Below are positions 1 through 6,399 of a DNA stretch of 9,302 bases, piece by piece (position 1 is the first letter of the stretch; the number at the start of each line of letters is the position of its first letter). The DNA is taken from the NCBI GenBank assembly GCA_943372725.1, contig CALRZT010000197.1:1-9302 (forward strand), given 5' to 3'. Below the pieces are notes generated by a model. It ran no database searches. It saw nothing but the letters and a program-made list of their open reading frames with translations, and was not told where the DNA came from. A program made the position numbers and the translations under genes. This DNA comes from CAMDHY01 sp943372725. GTDB taxonomy: Bacteria; Pseudomonadota; Alphaproteobacteria; Rhizobiales; Segnochrobactraceae.

Positions 1-726
1 ACCAAGAAGGGGCGCAACCTGCGCGACTTCGACACCTTCTTCGCCATGACCGAGGACTGGAAGCGCTTCCGGGTGAGTGAGATCATCGGCCGCTGGGGCG
101 AGGTCTTCGGCTGGGACAAGGTCAGGGTGCGGGCCCTCGACCGCGACGCGCTGATCGGGGGCGACCTCGTCAGTGATGCCGTCGCCGCGGTCGGCCTGCC
201 GCTGTCGGTGATCGAGGAGGCGCCGGCGGCGACTCGCGAGACCTTCAACGCGTCGCCTCCGTGGGAGGCGGTGGAGACGCTCCGGGCGATCTACGCGGCC
301 ATCGACGCCGCCGACCTCGACTGGGACCGCCTCGGTCGCAGCAACCGCGTGCAGCGCAAGACCTTCACGGAGCCCGGCGGCGAGCAGGGGGTCGTCTACA
401 AGATCAACCGCCTCGAGGACGCCTGCGCCGAGGCGGCGGTGGCGGCGGGTGGCGGCGGACGTGTGCAGTACCTCACGCCGGAGCAGTGGTCGGCGCTGCG
501 CGACCTTTACGTCTCGGAGATCGAGCGGCTGAACGTCCACCTCGAACAGCCGATCCACGTGCCGACCGAGCCGCCGCCCCCGCCGCGGCCCTTTCTGCCC
601 GCGTTCGACACCATCCCCGTCGGCGTGCGGAGAGACCTCGCCGAGCGCCTGCGGATCCGTTCACCGGTGGCGTCGCTGCCGGCGCCCGTCGCCGAGATCG
701 TGGACGCGGTGCTCGATCGCACGTGA
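1..726 (+). CDS. Sulfotransferase-like protein, C-terminal part (5' end outside window)
   Basis: The reading frame is open from base 1 and codes through the Met at 46, so that ATG is internal and the gene begins before the window; 241 residues are visible. The piece aligns by eye along nearly all its length with the complete protein at 888-2309: it starts at TKKGRNLRDFDTFF (TKTGGNHKNFDDFL in the other) and shares FGWDxxRVxxLDRxxLxxGDL, then QYLTxEQWxxL and EIERLN, then a Pro-rich stretch leading to FLP. If homologous throughout, about 125 N-terminal residues with both PAPS-binding motifs are missing here only because of the window edge. The protein ends soon after the Pro-rich segment and lacks the basic tail of its neighbour. 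The enzymatic role is inferred from the paralog; acceptor unknown. It could instead be a degraded copy upstream, which cannot be judged here. Confidence 0.8.
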   Translation, partial: TKKGRNLRDFDTFFAMTEDWKRFRVSEIIGRWGEVFGWDKVRVRALDRDALIGGDLVSDAVAAVGLPLSVIEEAPAATRETFNASPPWEAVETLRAIYAAIDAADLDWDRLGRSNRVQRKTFTEPGGEQGVVYKINRLEDACAEAAVAAGGGGRVQYLTPEQWSALRDLYVSEIERLNVHLEQPIHVPTEPPPPPRPFLPAFDTIPVGVRRDLAERLRIRSPVASLPAPVAEIVDAVLDRT

Positions 727-746
727 CGCACATCCCCTCGGCATCG

Positions 747-769
747 CCCGGCGGAACCGCTCCGCCGGG
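747..769 (+). terminator. Strong hairpin, possible terminator
   Basis: A perfect 9-bp inverted repeat (CCCGGCGGA / TCCGCCGGG) with a 5-nt ACCGC loop starts 20 bp after the stop codon of the upstream sulfotransferase-like gene. No T-run follows, so it is not a textbook intrinsic terminator; it may stop transcription weakly or protect the 3' end of the mRNA. It separates the two paralogous genes into different transcription units if active. Confidence 0.45.
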
Positions 770-782
770 AGCGGCGCGGTGT

Positions 783-796
783 TCACATTCTTGTGA
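783..796. promoter_or_regulatory. Small dyad upstream of candidate promoter
   Basis: TCACA and TGTGA flank a 4-nt spacer (TTCT), forming a 5-bp inverted repeat 9 bp upstream of a candidate -35 box. The half-sites are in the opposite orientation to the CRP/FNR consensus (TGTGA-N6-TCACA), so no known regulator is assigned. It may be an operator or chance. Confidence 0.2.
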
Positions 797-805
797 CCGT
801 CCAAA

Positions 806-834
806 TTGACGTTGGCATGGCAACCGCATATCCA
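806..834 (+). promoter_or_regulatory. Candidate sigma-70 promoter for the 888 gene
   Basis: TTGACG (806-811), a 17-nt spacer and TATCCA (829-834) lie in the most AT-rich stretch of the neighbourhood, about 50 bp before the GTG start at 888. The -35 is good and the -10 modest. It follows the hairpin at 747-769, which fits a fresh transcription start for the second sulfotransferase-like gene. Confidence 0.4.
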
Positions 835-887
835 CCAGCAACGGTTAACGCCGGGGGAAAGGCAACAGGCAGGGCGGTCAGGCTGGC

Positions 888-2309
888 GTGTTTCATATCC
901 ACATCGGTGCGCACAAGGTCGGCAGCACGAGCCTGCAGCGCTTCTTCTCGCTCAACGCCGGCCTGCTCGAGGACCTCGGCGTCATCTATCCGCAGGTCGG
1001 TTACGGCACCTTCGCCCATCATCCGCTGGCGAAGGCGTTCACCGAGTCAAAACACGTACACGAGCGGGCGGAGCTCAAGGCGGGGCTCGCCCGGCTTGCG
1101 GCCGAGGCGCCCGACAAAACGTTCCTGCTGAGCTCGGAGGTCTTCGAGTTTGCCCGCCCGGAGGGCGTCCGCGAGCTCGCCCAGGCGATCGCACCGCATC
1201 GGGCGCAGATCCTGTTCTATGTGCGCGATTTCACCCGGATGATCCCGTCGAAGTACGCGCAGCGCACCAAGACCGGCGGCAATCACAAGAATTTCGACGA
1301 TTTCCTCGACATCGCCCACGAGATGCGCTGGCTGAGCTTCACCCGCCTCGTTTCCACCTGGGCCAACCACTTCGGCTGGGATGCGATGCGCGTCCAGGTG
1401 CTGGACCGCGAGACGTTGGTCGACGGCGACCTTCTGCGGGACGCCTGGTCGGCGCTCGGACTACCGGCGGAGGCTTTCGAGCAGTGCGACCCGGCCTCGC
1501 TGGAGCCGGTCAACACCTCGCCAAACTGGGTGGCGCTCGAGGCGGTGCGCGAGGTCAACCGCCGGCTGACGGAGGCCGATCTCGGCCTGCCGACGGACGA
1601 GAAGACGAAGGGCCTACGGCGCACCAAGGCGCTGGAGGAGGCGCGCTTCGCGGTCGACGGGCTGCGCGTCGGCAAGCTCCTCGCCGTCTGCGAGCAGGCG
1701 AGCATCGAAGCCGGGCTCGCCGGCAGGCCAGGCCAGTACCTGACCGTCGAGCAGTGGACGACGCTGCACGGCCTCTTCTGCGACGAGATCGAGCGGTTGA
1801 ACGGCCGATTGCCCGGCCAACCGATCAAGGCGCCTTCGGCGCGTCCGCCGCCGGAGCGGACCTTCCTGCCGCAGCTGTCCGAACTCAGCGAAGGAGAGCG
1901 GGTCCTTCTCGGTCAGCGGGTGCTGGCGGCGCGGCACTTGAACAAGTTGCCGCCGCGGGTGATCGAGACGATCGGATCGGCCTTTGGCATCGCCGCCCGT
2001 CCGTCACTGACGCTCAATCGCGACACATGGCATGCGAAGGCGCTGCGCCGGTTCCGCCGCACTCTCGGAATGTCCTCCGGCCAGACGCAGAAGCCGTCGC
2101 GCCGAAAGGAGCTCGAGGCGGCGCGGGCGGCGCATGCGGCGAAGAGGCAGTCTGTTGCGTCCGCAACGGCCGCGACCGCCCCGACGGTGACTGCCGACGC
2201 CGGAGACCGGGCCGCACGGCGGCCGACGCTGATGCGGCGTATCGAGCGACGCCTCGCCCGGTGGTCGCGCCGATTTCGCGGACAGCCGCGAGGACCGACC
2301 TCGACGTGA
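888..2309 (+). CDS. Sulfotransferase-like P-loop protein with basic C-terminal tail
   Basis: This 473-residue protein probably transfers sulfate from PAPS to an unknown acceptor, perhaps a surface glycan or lipid. The N-terminus HIGAHKVGSTSLQRFF (residues 5-20) matches the 5'-phosphosulfate-binding loop of sulfotransferases, and YVRDFTRMIPSKYAQ (111-125) has the Arg and Ser, eight residues apart, of the 3'-phosphate-binding motif. The middle part matches the truncated paralog at 1-726. From about residue 370 to the end there is an Ala/Arg-rich, low-complexity basic tail the paralog lacks. No signal peptide or membrane segment is seen. The GTG at 888 is the only usable start: the frame is closed by TAA at 846, no ATG/GTG/TTG lies between, and the P-loop begins immediately. 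The ribosome binding site is weak (AGGCAGGG at 867-874). Sulfotransferase-like fold is likely; actual activity and acceptor are inference. Confidence 0.8.
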   Translation: MFHIHIGAHKVGSTSLQRFFSLNAGLLEDLGVIYPQVGYGTFAHHPLAKAFTESKHVHERAELKAGLARLAAEAPDKTFLLSSEVFEFARPEGVRELAQAIAPHRAQILFYVRDFTRMIPSKYAQRTKTGGNHKNFDDFLDIAHEMRWLSFTRLVSTWANHFGWDAMRVQVLDRETLVDGDLLRDAWSALGLPAEAFEQCDPASLEPVNTSPNWVALEAVREVNRRLTEADLGLPTDEKTKGLRRTKALEEARFAVDGLRVGKLLAVCEQASIEAGLAGRPGQYLTVEQWTTLHGLFCDEIERLNGRLPGQPIKAPSARPPPERTFLPQLSELSEGERVLLGQRVLAARHLNKLPPRVIETIGSAFGIAARPSLTLNRDTWHAKALRRFRRTLGMSSGQTQKPSRRKELEAARAAHAAKRQSVASATAATAPTVTADAGDRAARRPTLMRRIERRLARWSRRFRGQPRGPTST

Positions 2310-2318
2310 GGCGTCCGA

Positions 2319-2348
2319 CCGGCGGCCGCGACGCGAGCCGGCCGCCGG
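2319..2348. terminator. Hairpin between convergent genes, possible bidirectional terminator
   Basis: A perfect 10-bp inverted repeat (CCGGCGGCCG / CGGCCGCCGG) with a 10-nt loop occupies most of the 51-bp gap between the stop of the 888-2309 gene and the stop of bamE on the opposite strand. Neither side has a clear T-run, but a stable stem at the meeting point of two convergent genes fits a shared termination site. Confidence 0.5.
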
Positions 2349-2360
2349 GCGTTCGGGCCC

Positions 2361-2861
2361 TCAGAGGCTGGGGCCGACCTTGGTCGCGCCGCGCAGGATC
2401 TGGCCGATAAAGCCGTAGTCGGCGCCGCCGGACGGCGTCTTGCGCGACAGGAAGTCGAACACCTTGCCGTCCTGCAGTCCGTATTCCGCGACCTCGCTAA
2501 CGCGGCCCTCCTCGTCGAAATAGATGGCGAGGACCCGCTGGTCGGTGATCTCGGGGTTCATGAAGGCGACGGGGCGGTTCGCCTTCTGGCTGATGTAGTA
2601 GAAGACCTCGCCGCCGAGGGTGCCGGTGGTGGAGGGCGAGCCGAGCGCCAGCAGCACCTGCTCGCGGCTGGAGCCGACCGGGATCTGCTCCAGCGTCTCC
2701 GGCGACAGCACGTAGCCCCGGTTGATCGTCTCACCGACACAGGCGCCCAGCGTCAGGCAGGCCGCCAGCGCGAGCACCGCCGGCGCCAGCGCGCGCGGGC
2801 GGCGCGGCGAGCCGGGGTTCGAGGGCTCGATTGGCAGCACGGCGTCGGTCGGTCGGCCCAC
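2361..2861 (-). CDS. bamE: Outer-membrane assembly lipoprotein BamE (SmpA/OmlA family)
   Basis: BamE is a small lipoprotein of the BAM complex that inserts beta-barrel proteins into the outer membrane from its periplasmic face. With the start chosen here the protein has 166 residues: a basic segment (PRRPR, 19-23), a hydrophobic core (24-36), and lipobox LGAC with the lipidated Cys at 41. The mature part shows the family pattern: RGYVLSPETLEQIPVGSSRE (48-67), QVLLALGSPSTTG, a VFYYISQ strand, and LAIYFDEEGRVSEVAEYGLQDG (111-132). The minus-strand frame is open further upstream, but the GTG at 2861 has GGAGG eight bases before it and places the signal peptide near the N-terminus; a second GTG seven codons in is an alternative. 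It diverges from the cytochrome bc1 chaperone gene and converges on the sulfotransferase-like gene. Family assignment is firm, exact start slightly less so. Confidence 0.92.
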   Translation of the reverse strand: MGRPTDAVLPIEPSNPGSPRRPRALAPAVLALAACLTLGACVGETINRGYVLSPETLEQIPVGSSREQVLLALGSPSTTGTLGGEVFYYISQKANRPVAFMNPEITDQRVLAIYFDEEGRVSEVAEYGLQDGKVFDFLSRKTPSGGADYGFIGQILRGATKVGPSL

Positions 2862-2869
2862 CTTGGCAT

Positions 2870-2874
2870 CCTCC
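2870..2874 (-). promoter_or_regulatory. Ribosome binding site deciding the bamE start
   Basis: Read on the minus strand this is GGAGG, followed by eight bases (ATGCCAAG) and then the GTG at 2861. The ATG inside the spacer is out of frame. The site argues for the short, signal-peptide-bearing form of BamE rather than longer in-frame starts at 3029 or 3179. Confidence 0.65.
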
Positions 2875-3032
2875 GGCAAAAGCGTTAGTCGTCCGATCGG
2901 CCGGGCGGAATGGCCCTGACGACGGGGTGGCGAATCGCCTGCGTTCACAACCGCCGGAGCAGACGGCGGCCGGAACGGGGCGTCAACGGTTCCGGCCGTC
3001 GCGTCGGCCGGCAGAATGGACTTGGGCATCTG

Positions 3033-3572
3033 ATGGTCTTGGGCATCTTCAGACGCGAGGATCGTCGGCCGTTCGCCCTCTATGGCGCGATCGTGGCACA
3101 GGCGCGGCAGCCGGCGTTCTACACCGACTTCGGCGTCGCCGACAGCCTCGACGGGCGCTTCGACATGGTCGTGCTGCACGTCGTCCTCGCGACCCGCCGG
3201 CTGCGGCGCGACGCGCCTACCGAACAGCAGGCGCTGTTCGACCTGTTCGTCTCCGACATGGACCGCTCGCTGCGCGAGATGGGTGTCGGCGACCTCACGG
3301 TGCCGAAGCGCATGAAGGTGATGGCGGCCGCCTTCTATGGCCGGCTCGAGGCCTACGGCTCGGCCCTCGACGCCGACGACACCGCCGGGCTCGCCGAGGC
3401 GATCGGGCGCAACGTCTACCCGGGGGGCGAGCCGGCCGGCGCGGCCGCCGCGCTCGCCGCCTATGCGGTCGCAGCGGCGGAGACGCTCGCCGCCGTGCCG
3501 CTCGAGGCCGTGCTCGAGGGCCGTCCGGCCTTTCCCGATCCCGCCGCCTTCGCGCCGGGGCGCGCGCCGTGA
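3033..3572 (+). CDS. Ubiquinol-cytochrome c chaperone family protein (CBP3/UQCC1-like)
   Basis: This 179-residue protein belongs to the family of mitochondrial CBP3/UQCC1, which helps assemble cytochrome b into respiratory complex III; the bacterial members are found in alphaproteobacteria. The diagnostic stretch runs from about residue 17 to 110: YGAIVAQARQPAFYTDFGVA, then DSLDGRFDMVVLHVVLATRR, then LFDLFVSDMDRSLREMGVGD and VPKRMKVMAAAFYGRLEAY. There is no signal peptide, so it should act in the cytoplasm or at the inner face of the membrane. The ATG at 3033 (MVLGIFRRE) is chosen because the family begins with a short basic leader of this kind; a longer in-frame start at 2910 would add an unconserved Arg-rich stretch overlapping the bamE leader region. 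The ribosome binding site is poor. Its stop overlaps the next start by four bases, implying co-translation with the DUF177 gene. Confidence 0.9.
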   Translation: MVLGIFRREDRRPFALYGAIVAQARQPAFYTDFGVADSLDGRFDMVVLHVVLATRRLRRDAPTEQQALFDLFVSDMDRSLREMGVGDLTVPKRMKVMAAAFYGRLEAYGSALDADDTAGLAEAIGRNVYPGGEPAGAAAALAAYAVAAAETLAAVPLEAVLEGRPAFPDPAAFAPGRAP

Positions 3573-4090
3573 CCGCGCCGCCGCTCTCGCGCCCGGTCGA
3601 CGTCCGCCGGCTCGCCCGCGACGGCGATCTCGTGACGATCGACGCCGACGCCGGGGAGCGCGCCGCGCTCGCCCGCGAACTCGGCATCCCCGCCATCGAG
3701 CGCCTGCACGCCGAGGTCACGGTGACGCCGGCGCGCGGCGGCGCCCGGGTCCGCGGACACGTGTCGGCGACGGTGGTGCAGACCTGCGTCGTCAGCCTCG
3801 ACCCGTTCGAGACGGCGATCGAGGAGGACATCGACCTGCGCTTCAAGCGCCATGCCACTGTCGCGCCGGGCGCCGAGATCGACCTCGACGCCCTCGGCGA
3901 GGACGGTCCGGAGCCGCTCGACGGCGACTTGATCGACGTCGGCGCGCTCGCTGCCGAGCACCTCGCGCTCGGGCTCGACCTCTATCCGCGCAAGCCCGGC
4001 GTGGCCTTCGACGACATCGTCGAGGCCCCCGAAGACGAGGCCAAGCAGTCGCCGTTCGCCGGCCTCGCCGGCCTCGTGCGCAAGCCCTGA
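3569..4090 (+). CDS. YceD-like DUF177 protein
   Basis: The 173-residue product fits the DUF177/YceD family, whose members are linked genetically to 23S rRNA accumulation and, in many bacteria, are encoded next to rpmF (ribosomal protein L32); the molecular role is not settled. Visible family features are the N-terminal SRPVDVRRL, the central VSATVVQTCVVSLDPFETAI (residues 66-85) with a single Cys at 73, DLRFKR (89-94), a Glu/Asp-rich segment ending in DLIDVGALAAEHLALGLDLY (120-139) and the closing YPRKPGVAF followed by SPFAGLAGL. The GTG start lies in a GTGA overlap with the upstream stop, typical of translational coupling. Only one Cys of the usual Cys pair is seen, as is common in alphaproteobacterial versions. 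No rpmF follows here; plsX comes next after 123 bp. Confidence 0.85.
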   Translation: MTAPPLSRPVDVRRLARDGDLVTIDADAGERAALARELGIPAIERLHAEVTVTPARGGARVRGHVSATVVQTCVVSLDPFETAIEEDIDLRFKRHATVAPGAEIDLDALGEDGPEPLDGDLIDVGALAAEHLALGLDLYPRKPGVAFDDIVEAPEDEAKQSPFAGLAGLVRKP

Positions 4091-4118
4091 GACCCCCATG
4101 CGGCGGCGGACAAAGCGG

Positions 4119-4146
4119 TTGTGCGCACATCGGAAACGGGTATGTT
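4119..4146 (+). promoter_or_regulatory. Candidate promoter for plsX-fabH
   Basis: In the 123-bp gap before plsX, TTGTGC (4119-4124), a 16-nt spacer and TATGTT (4141-4146) form a plausible but imperfect sigma-70 promoter about 67 bp before the ATG. The 8-bp palindrome GTGCGCAC (4121-4128) overlaps the -35 and could be an operator half or chance. Confidence 0.35.
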
Positions 4147-4213
4147 CCAGCCGCCGTGGGCAGGGCCGCTCGACGGTTGCGCAGGTGCCGACCGGCGCCG
4201 AGGGTGTTGAGCG

Positions 4214-5278
4214 ATGACGAAGCCCGTCACCCTGTCTCTGGACGTCATGGGGGGCGACCGGGGGCCGGACATGGTGCTGCCGGGCGCCGAGATCGCGCTC
4301 GTCCGCTGCCCGTCCATCCGATTCATCCTGTTCGGCGACGAGGCGCGCATCGCGCCGCTGCTCGCGACACGCCCGCGGCTCGCCGCGGCGAGCGAGGTGC
4401 GGCACTGCGACGTCGCCGTGCGCAGGGACGACAAGCCGAGCCAGGCGCTGCGCTACGGCCGCTGGCGCTCGAGCATGTGGCGCGCCATCGAGGCGGTGAA
4501 GACCGGCGAGGCGGCGGCCGCCATCTCCGCCGGCAACACCGGCGCGCTGATGGCGATGGCGAAGTTCTGCCTGCGCACCATGGAGGGCATCGAGCGCCCG
4601 GCGATCGCGGCGATCTGGCCGACGGTGAAGGGCGAATCGATCGTCCTCGACGTCGGCGCGACGATCGGCGCCGATGCCAATCAGCTCGCCGATTTCGCCA
4701 TCCTCGGCGGTGCGATGGCGCGCGCCGTGCTCGGCGTCGAGCGCCCGACGATCGGGCTCCTCAACGTCGGCGTCGAGGAAGTGAAGGGTCTCGAGGAAGT
4801 GAAGGCGGCGGCGCGCCTCTTGCGCGAGTCGGCGCCGGCGACGATCTCCTATCACGGCTTCGTCGAGGGCGACGACGTCGGCTTCGGCACCGTCGACGTG
4901 GTGGTGACCGAGGGCTTCGCCGGCAACATCGCGCTGAAGACGGCGGAGGGAACCGCCCGACAGATCGGTGCTTATCTGAAGGCCGCGATGAGCCGCTCGC
5001 TGATGTCGCGGCTCGGCTATCTGCTCGCCAAGCGGGCGTTCGACCAGCTCAGAGAGAAGATGGATCCCAGGACAGCGAACGGCGGCGTGTTTCTCGGTCT
5101 CAACGGCCTCGTCATCAAGAGCCACGGCGGCACCGACGCCGAGGGCTTCGCGAGCGCCGTCGAGCTCGCCTTCGACATGGCGCGCAACGACCTGCAGGTG
5201 AAGATCGCCGACGACATCCGCCGGTTCCGTGAGGACCGCGAGCGTGTCGCCGCGCCGGCCGCCGCGGTGGCCCCGTGA
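4214..5278 (+). CDS. plsX: Phosphate acyltransferase PlsX
   Basis: PlsX converts acyl-ACP and phosphate to acyl-phosphate, the donor used by PlsY to start phospholipid synthesis; it is a peripheral membrane enzyme. The 354-residue length is usual. Signatures include the N-terminal LSLDVMGGDRGPD (residues 8-19), AAISAGNTGALMAMAK (102-117), GLLNVGVEEVKG (181-192), the long conserved block FVEGDDVGFGTVDVVVTEGF (216-235) running into AGNIALKTAEG, and the C-terminal NGGVFLGLNGLVIKSHGGTD (289-308). The ATG at 4214 gives the expected N-terminus; only a weak purine-rich stretch (GAGGGTGTTGAG) precedes it. The stop shares four bases with the fabH start, so the two are probably co-translated. An Ala/Pro tail after residue 345 is unconserved. 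Identification is secure. Confidence 0.97.
   Translation: MTKPVTLSLDVMGGDRGPDMVLPGAEIALVRCPSIRFILFGDEARIAPLLATRPRLAAASEVRHCDVAVRRDDKPSQALRYGRWRSSMWRAIEAVKTGEAAAAISAGNTGALMAMAKFCLRTMEGIERPAIAAIWPTVKGESIVLDVGATIGADANQLADFAILGGAMARAVLGVERPTIGLLNVGVEEVKGLEEVKAAARLLRESAPATISYHGFVEGDDVGFGTVDVVVTEGFAGNIALKTAEGTARQIGAYLKAAMSRSLMSRLGYLLAKRAFDQLREKMDPRTANGGVFLGLNGLVIKSHGGTDAEGFASAVELAFDMARNDLQVKIADDIRRFREDRERVAAPAAAVAP
4773..4804 (+). repeat. 14-bp direct repeat inside plsX
   Basis: TCGAGGAAGTGAAG occurs at 4773-4786 and again at 4791-4804, four bases apart, coding the tandem residues EEVK-GL-EEVK within the conserved NVGVEEVKG region. It is in frame and coding, so it probably reflects protein constraint or a tiny ancestral duplication rather than a regulatory site. 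Confidence 0.6.
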
Positions 5279-6252
5279 GCATCGTGCGCTCCGTCGTCAT
5301 GGGCTCCGGCAGCGCGCTGCCGGCCGGCGTCGTCACCAACGAGGATCTGGCGCAGCGCGTCGACACCTCCGACGAATGGATCGTCCAGCGCACCGGCATC
5401 CGCGAGCGGCGGATCGCCGGGCCGGGCGAGTTCACCTCGACCCTCGGGCTGTCGGCCGCACGGCAGGCAATCGCCTCGGCAGGTCTCGTGCCCGCCGACA
5501 TCGATCTCGTGCTGCTCGCCACCTCCACCCCCGACAACACCTTCCCGGCGTCGGCCGTCACCATCCAGGCCGAGCTCGGCATCACCCGCGGCGCCGCCTT
5601 CGACATGCAGGCGGTCTGCTCGGGATTCGTCTACGGCCTCGCCACGGCCGATGCCTACCTGCGCACCGGCCTCGCCGAGCGCGCCGTGGTGATCGGCTCG
5701 GAGACCTTCTCGCGCATCGTCGACTGGGAGGACCGCACCACCTGCGTGCTGTTCGCCGACGGCGCCGGCGCCGTGGTGCTCGAGGCCCAGACGAGCGAGG
5801 GCGGCAACGCCGACCGCGGCATCCTCGCCTCGAAGTTGCGCGCCGACGGGCGCCACCGCGACAAGCTCTATGTCGACGGCGGCCCGTCCTCGACCGGCAC
5901 CGTCGGCCACCTGCGCATGCACGGTCGCGAGGTCTTCAAGCACGCGGTGGCGATGATCACCGACGTCATCGAGGACGTCTTTGCCCAGACCGGCCTGTCG
6001 GCCGCCGACGTCGACTGGTTCGTCCCGCACCAGGCGAACCGCCGCATCATCGACGCCAGCGCCCGCAAGCTCGGCATCGCCGACGAGAAGGTGGTGGTCA
6101 CCGTCGACCGGCACGGCAACACCTCGGCCGCCTCGATCCCGCTCGCCCTCGACGTCGCCGTCCGCGACGGCCGCATCAAGCGCGGCGACCTCGTTCTGGT
6201 CGAGGCGATGGGCGGCGGCTTCACCTGGGGGGCAAGCCTCATCCGATGGTGA
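5275..6252 (+). CDS. fabH: Beta-ketoacyl-ACP synthase III
   Basis: FabH condenses an acyl-CoA (usually acetyl-CoA) with malonyl-ACP to begin fatty acid synthesis in the cytoplasm. The 325-residue product has the full catalytic triad: Cys115 in FDMQAVCSGF, His252 in VPHQANRRIID and Asn282 in DRHGNTSAAS. Other family marks are TSDEWIVQRTGIRERRIA (31-48), DTTxxN-like ATSTPDNTFPAS (82-93), GSETFSRIVDWEDRTTCVLF (141-160), ADGAGAVVLE (161-170), and the closing EAMGGGFTWGASLIRW. It starts with GTG in a GTGA overlap with the plsX stop and shares that gene's transcript. The tryptophan-bearing C-terminus is complete and nothing is missing. The following gap of 147 bp carries a hairpin and candidate promoter, so transcription of ihfA may be partly separate. 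Confidence 0.97.
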   Translation: MSIVRSVVMGSGSALPAGVVTNEDLAQRVDTSDEWIVQRTGIRERRIAGPGEFTSTLGLSAARQAIASAGLVPADIDLVLLATSTPDNTFPASAVTIQAELGITRGAAFDMQAVCSGFVYGLATADAYLRTGLAERAVVIGSETFSRIVDWEDRTTCVLFADGAGAVVLEAQTSEGGNADRGILASKLRADGRHRDKLYVDGGPSSTGTVGHLRMHGREVFKHAVAMITDVIEDVFAQTGLSAADVDWFVPHQANRRIIDASARKLGIADEKVVVTVDRHGNTSAASIPLALDVAVRDGRIKRGDLVLVEAMGGGFTWGASLIRW

Positions 6253-6259
6253 TCGCGAC

Positions 6260-6277
6260 CCGCGGTTGACCCCGCGG
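6260..6277 (+). terminator. Short hairpin after fabH, possible weak terminator
   Basis: CCGCGG (6260-6265) and CCGCGG (6272-6277) form a 6-bp stem with the 6-nt loop TTGACC, beginning 8 bp after the fabH stop. There is no T-run. The loop coincides with the -35 box of the candidate ihfA promoter, so the repeat could instead be an operator. Confidence 0.25.
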
Positions 6278-6294
6278 CGTCGAGACAATACCGT
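6266..6294 (+). promoter_or_regulatory. Candidate promoter for ihfA
   Basis: TTGACC (6266-6271), 17 nt, and TACCGT (6289-6294) lie about 105 bp before the ihfA ATG in a locally AT-richer part of the fabH-ihfA gap. The -35 is good, the -10 weak. The rest of the gap up to 6388 shows no ORF or RNA gene that I can recognise. Confidence 0.35.
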
Positions 6295-6399
6295 TCTGTA
6301 CCAAGGCGATCGGCAGGACAGCTCGGTGTTTCCCCCCGCTGCCGGCGCGCGTTCGTCAGGCCTTCGAAACGCATTTCAGCGCGCCAGCGAGGACGAGCC

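Noticed and set aside
783..796. CRP/FNR site
   Set aside because: The half-sites TCACA and TGTGA are in reversed order and spaced by 4, not TGTGA-N6-TCACA.
806..2410. 534-residue plus-strand frame overlapping the complete sulfotransferase-like gene in another phase
   Set aside because: Arg/Pro/Gly-rich with no motif, while the alternative phase carries the PAPS-binding signatures and matches the paralog.
2862..3032. Divergent promoters between bamE and the bc1 chaperone gene
   Set aside because: Both genes need promoters here, but the only good hexamer (TTGACG on the minus strand near 2983-2988) has no acceptable -10 partner, so I list none.
3461..5125. 554-residue open frame on the minus strand across yceD-like and plsX genes
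   Set aside because: Shadow of strongly identified plus-strand genes; no motif recognised in its translation.
3337..5232. 631-residue plus-strand frame over the chaperone, DUF177 and plsX genes
   Set aside because: Extremely Arg-rich out-of-phase reading of three recognised genes.
5017..6288. 423-residue minus-strand frame opposite fabH
   Set aside because: Opposite a FabH with complete catalytic triad; composition is typical of an antisense shadow.
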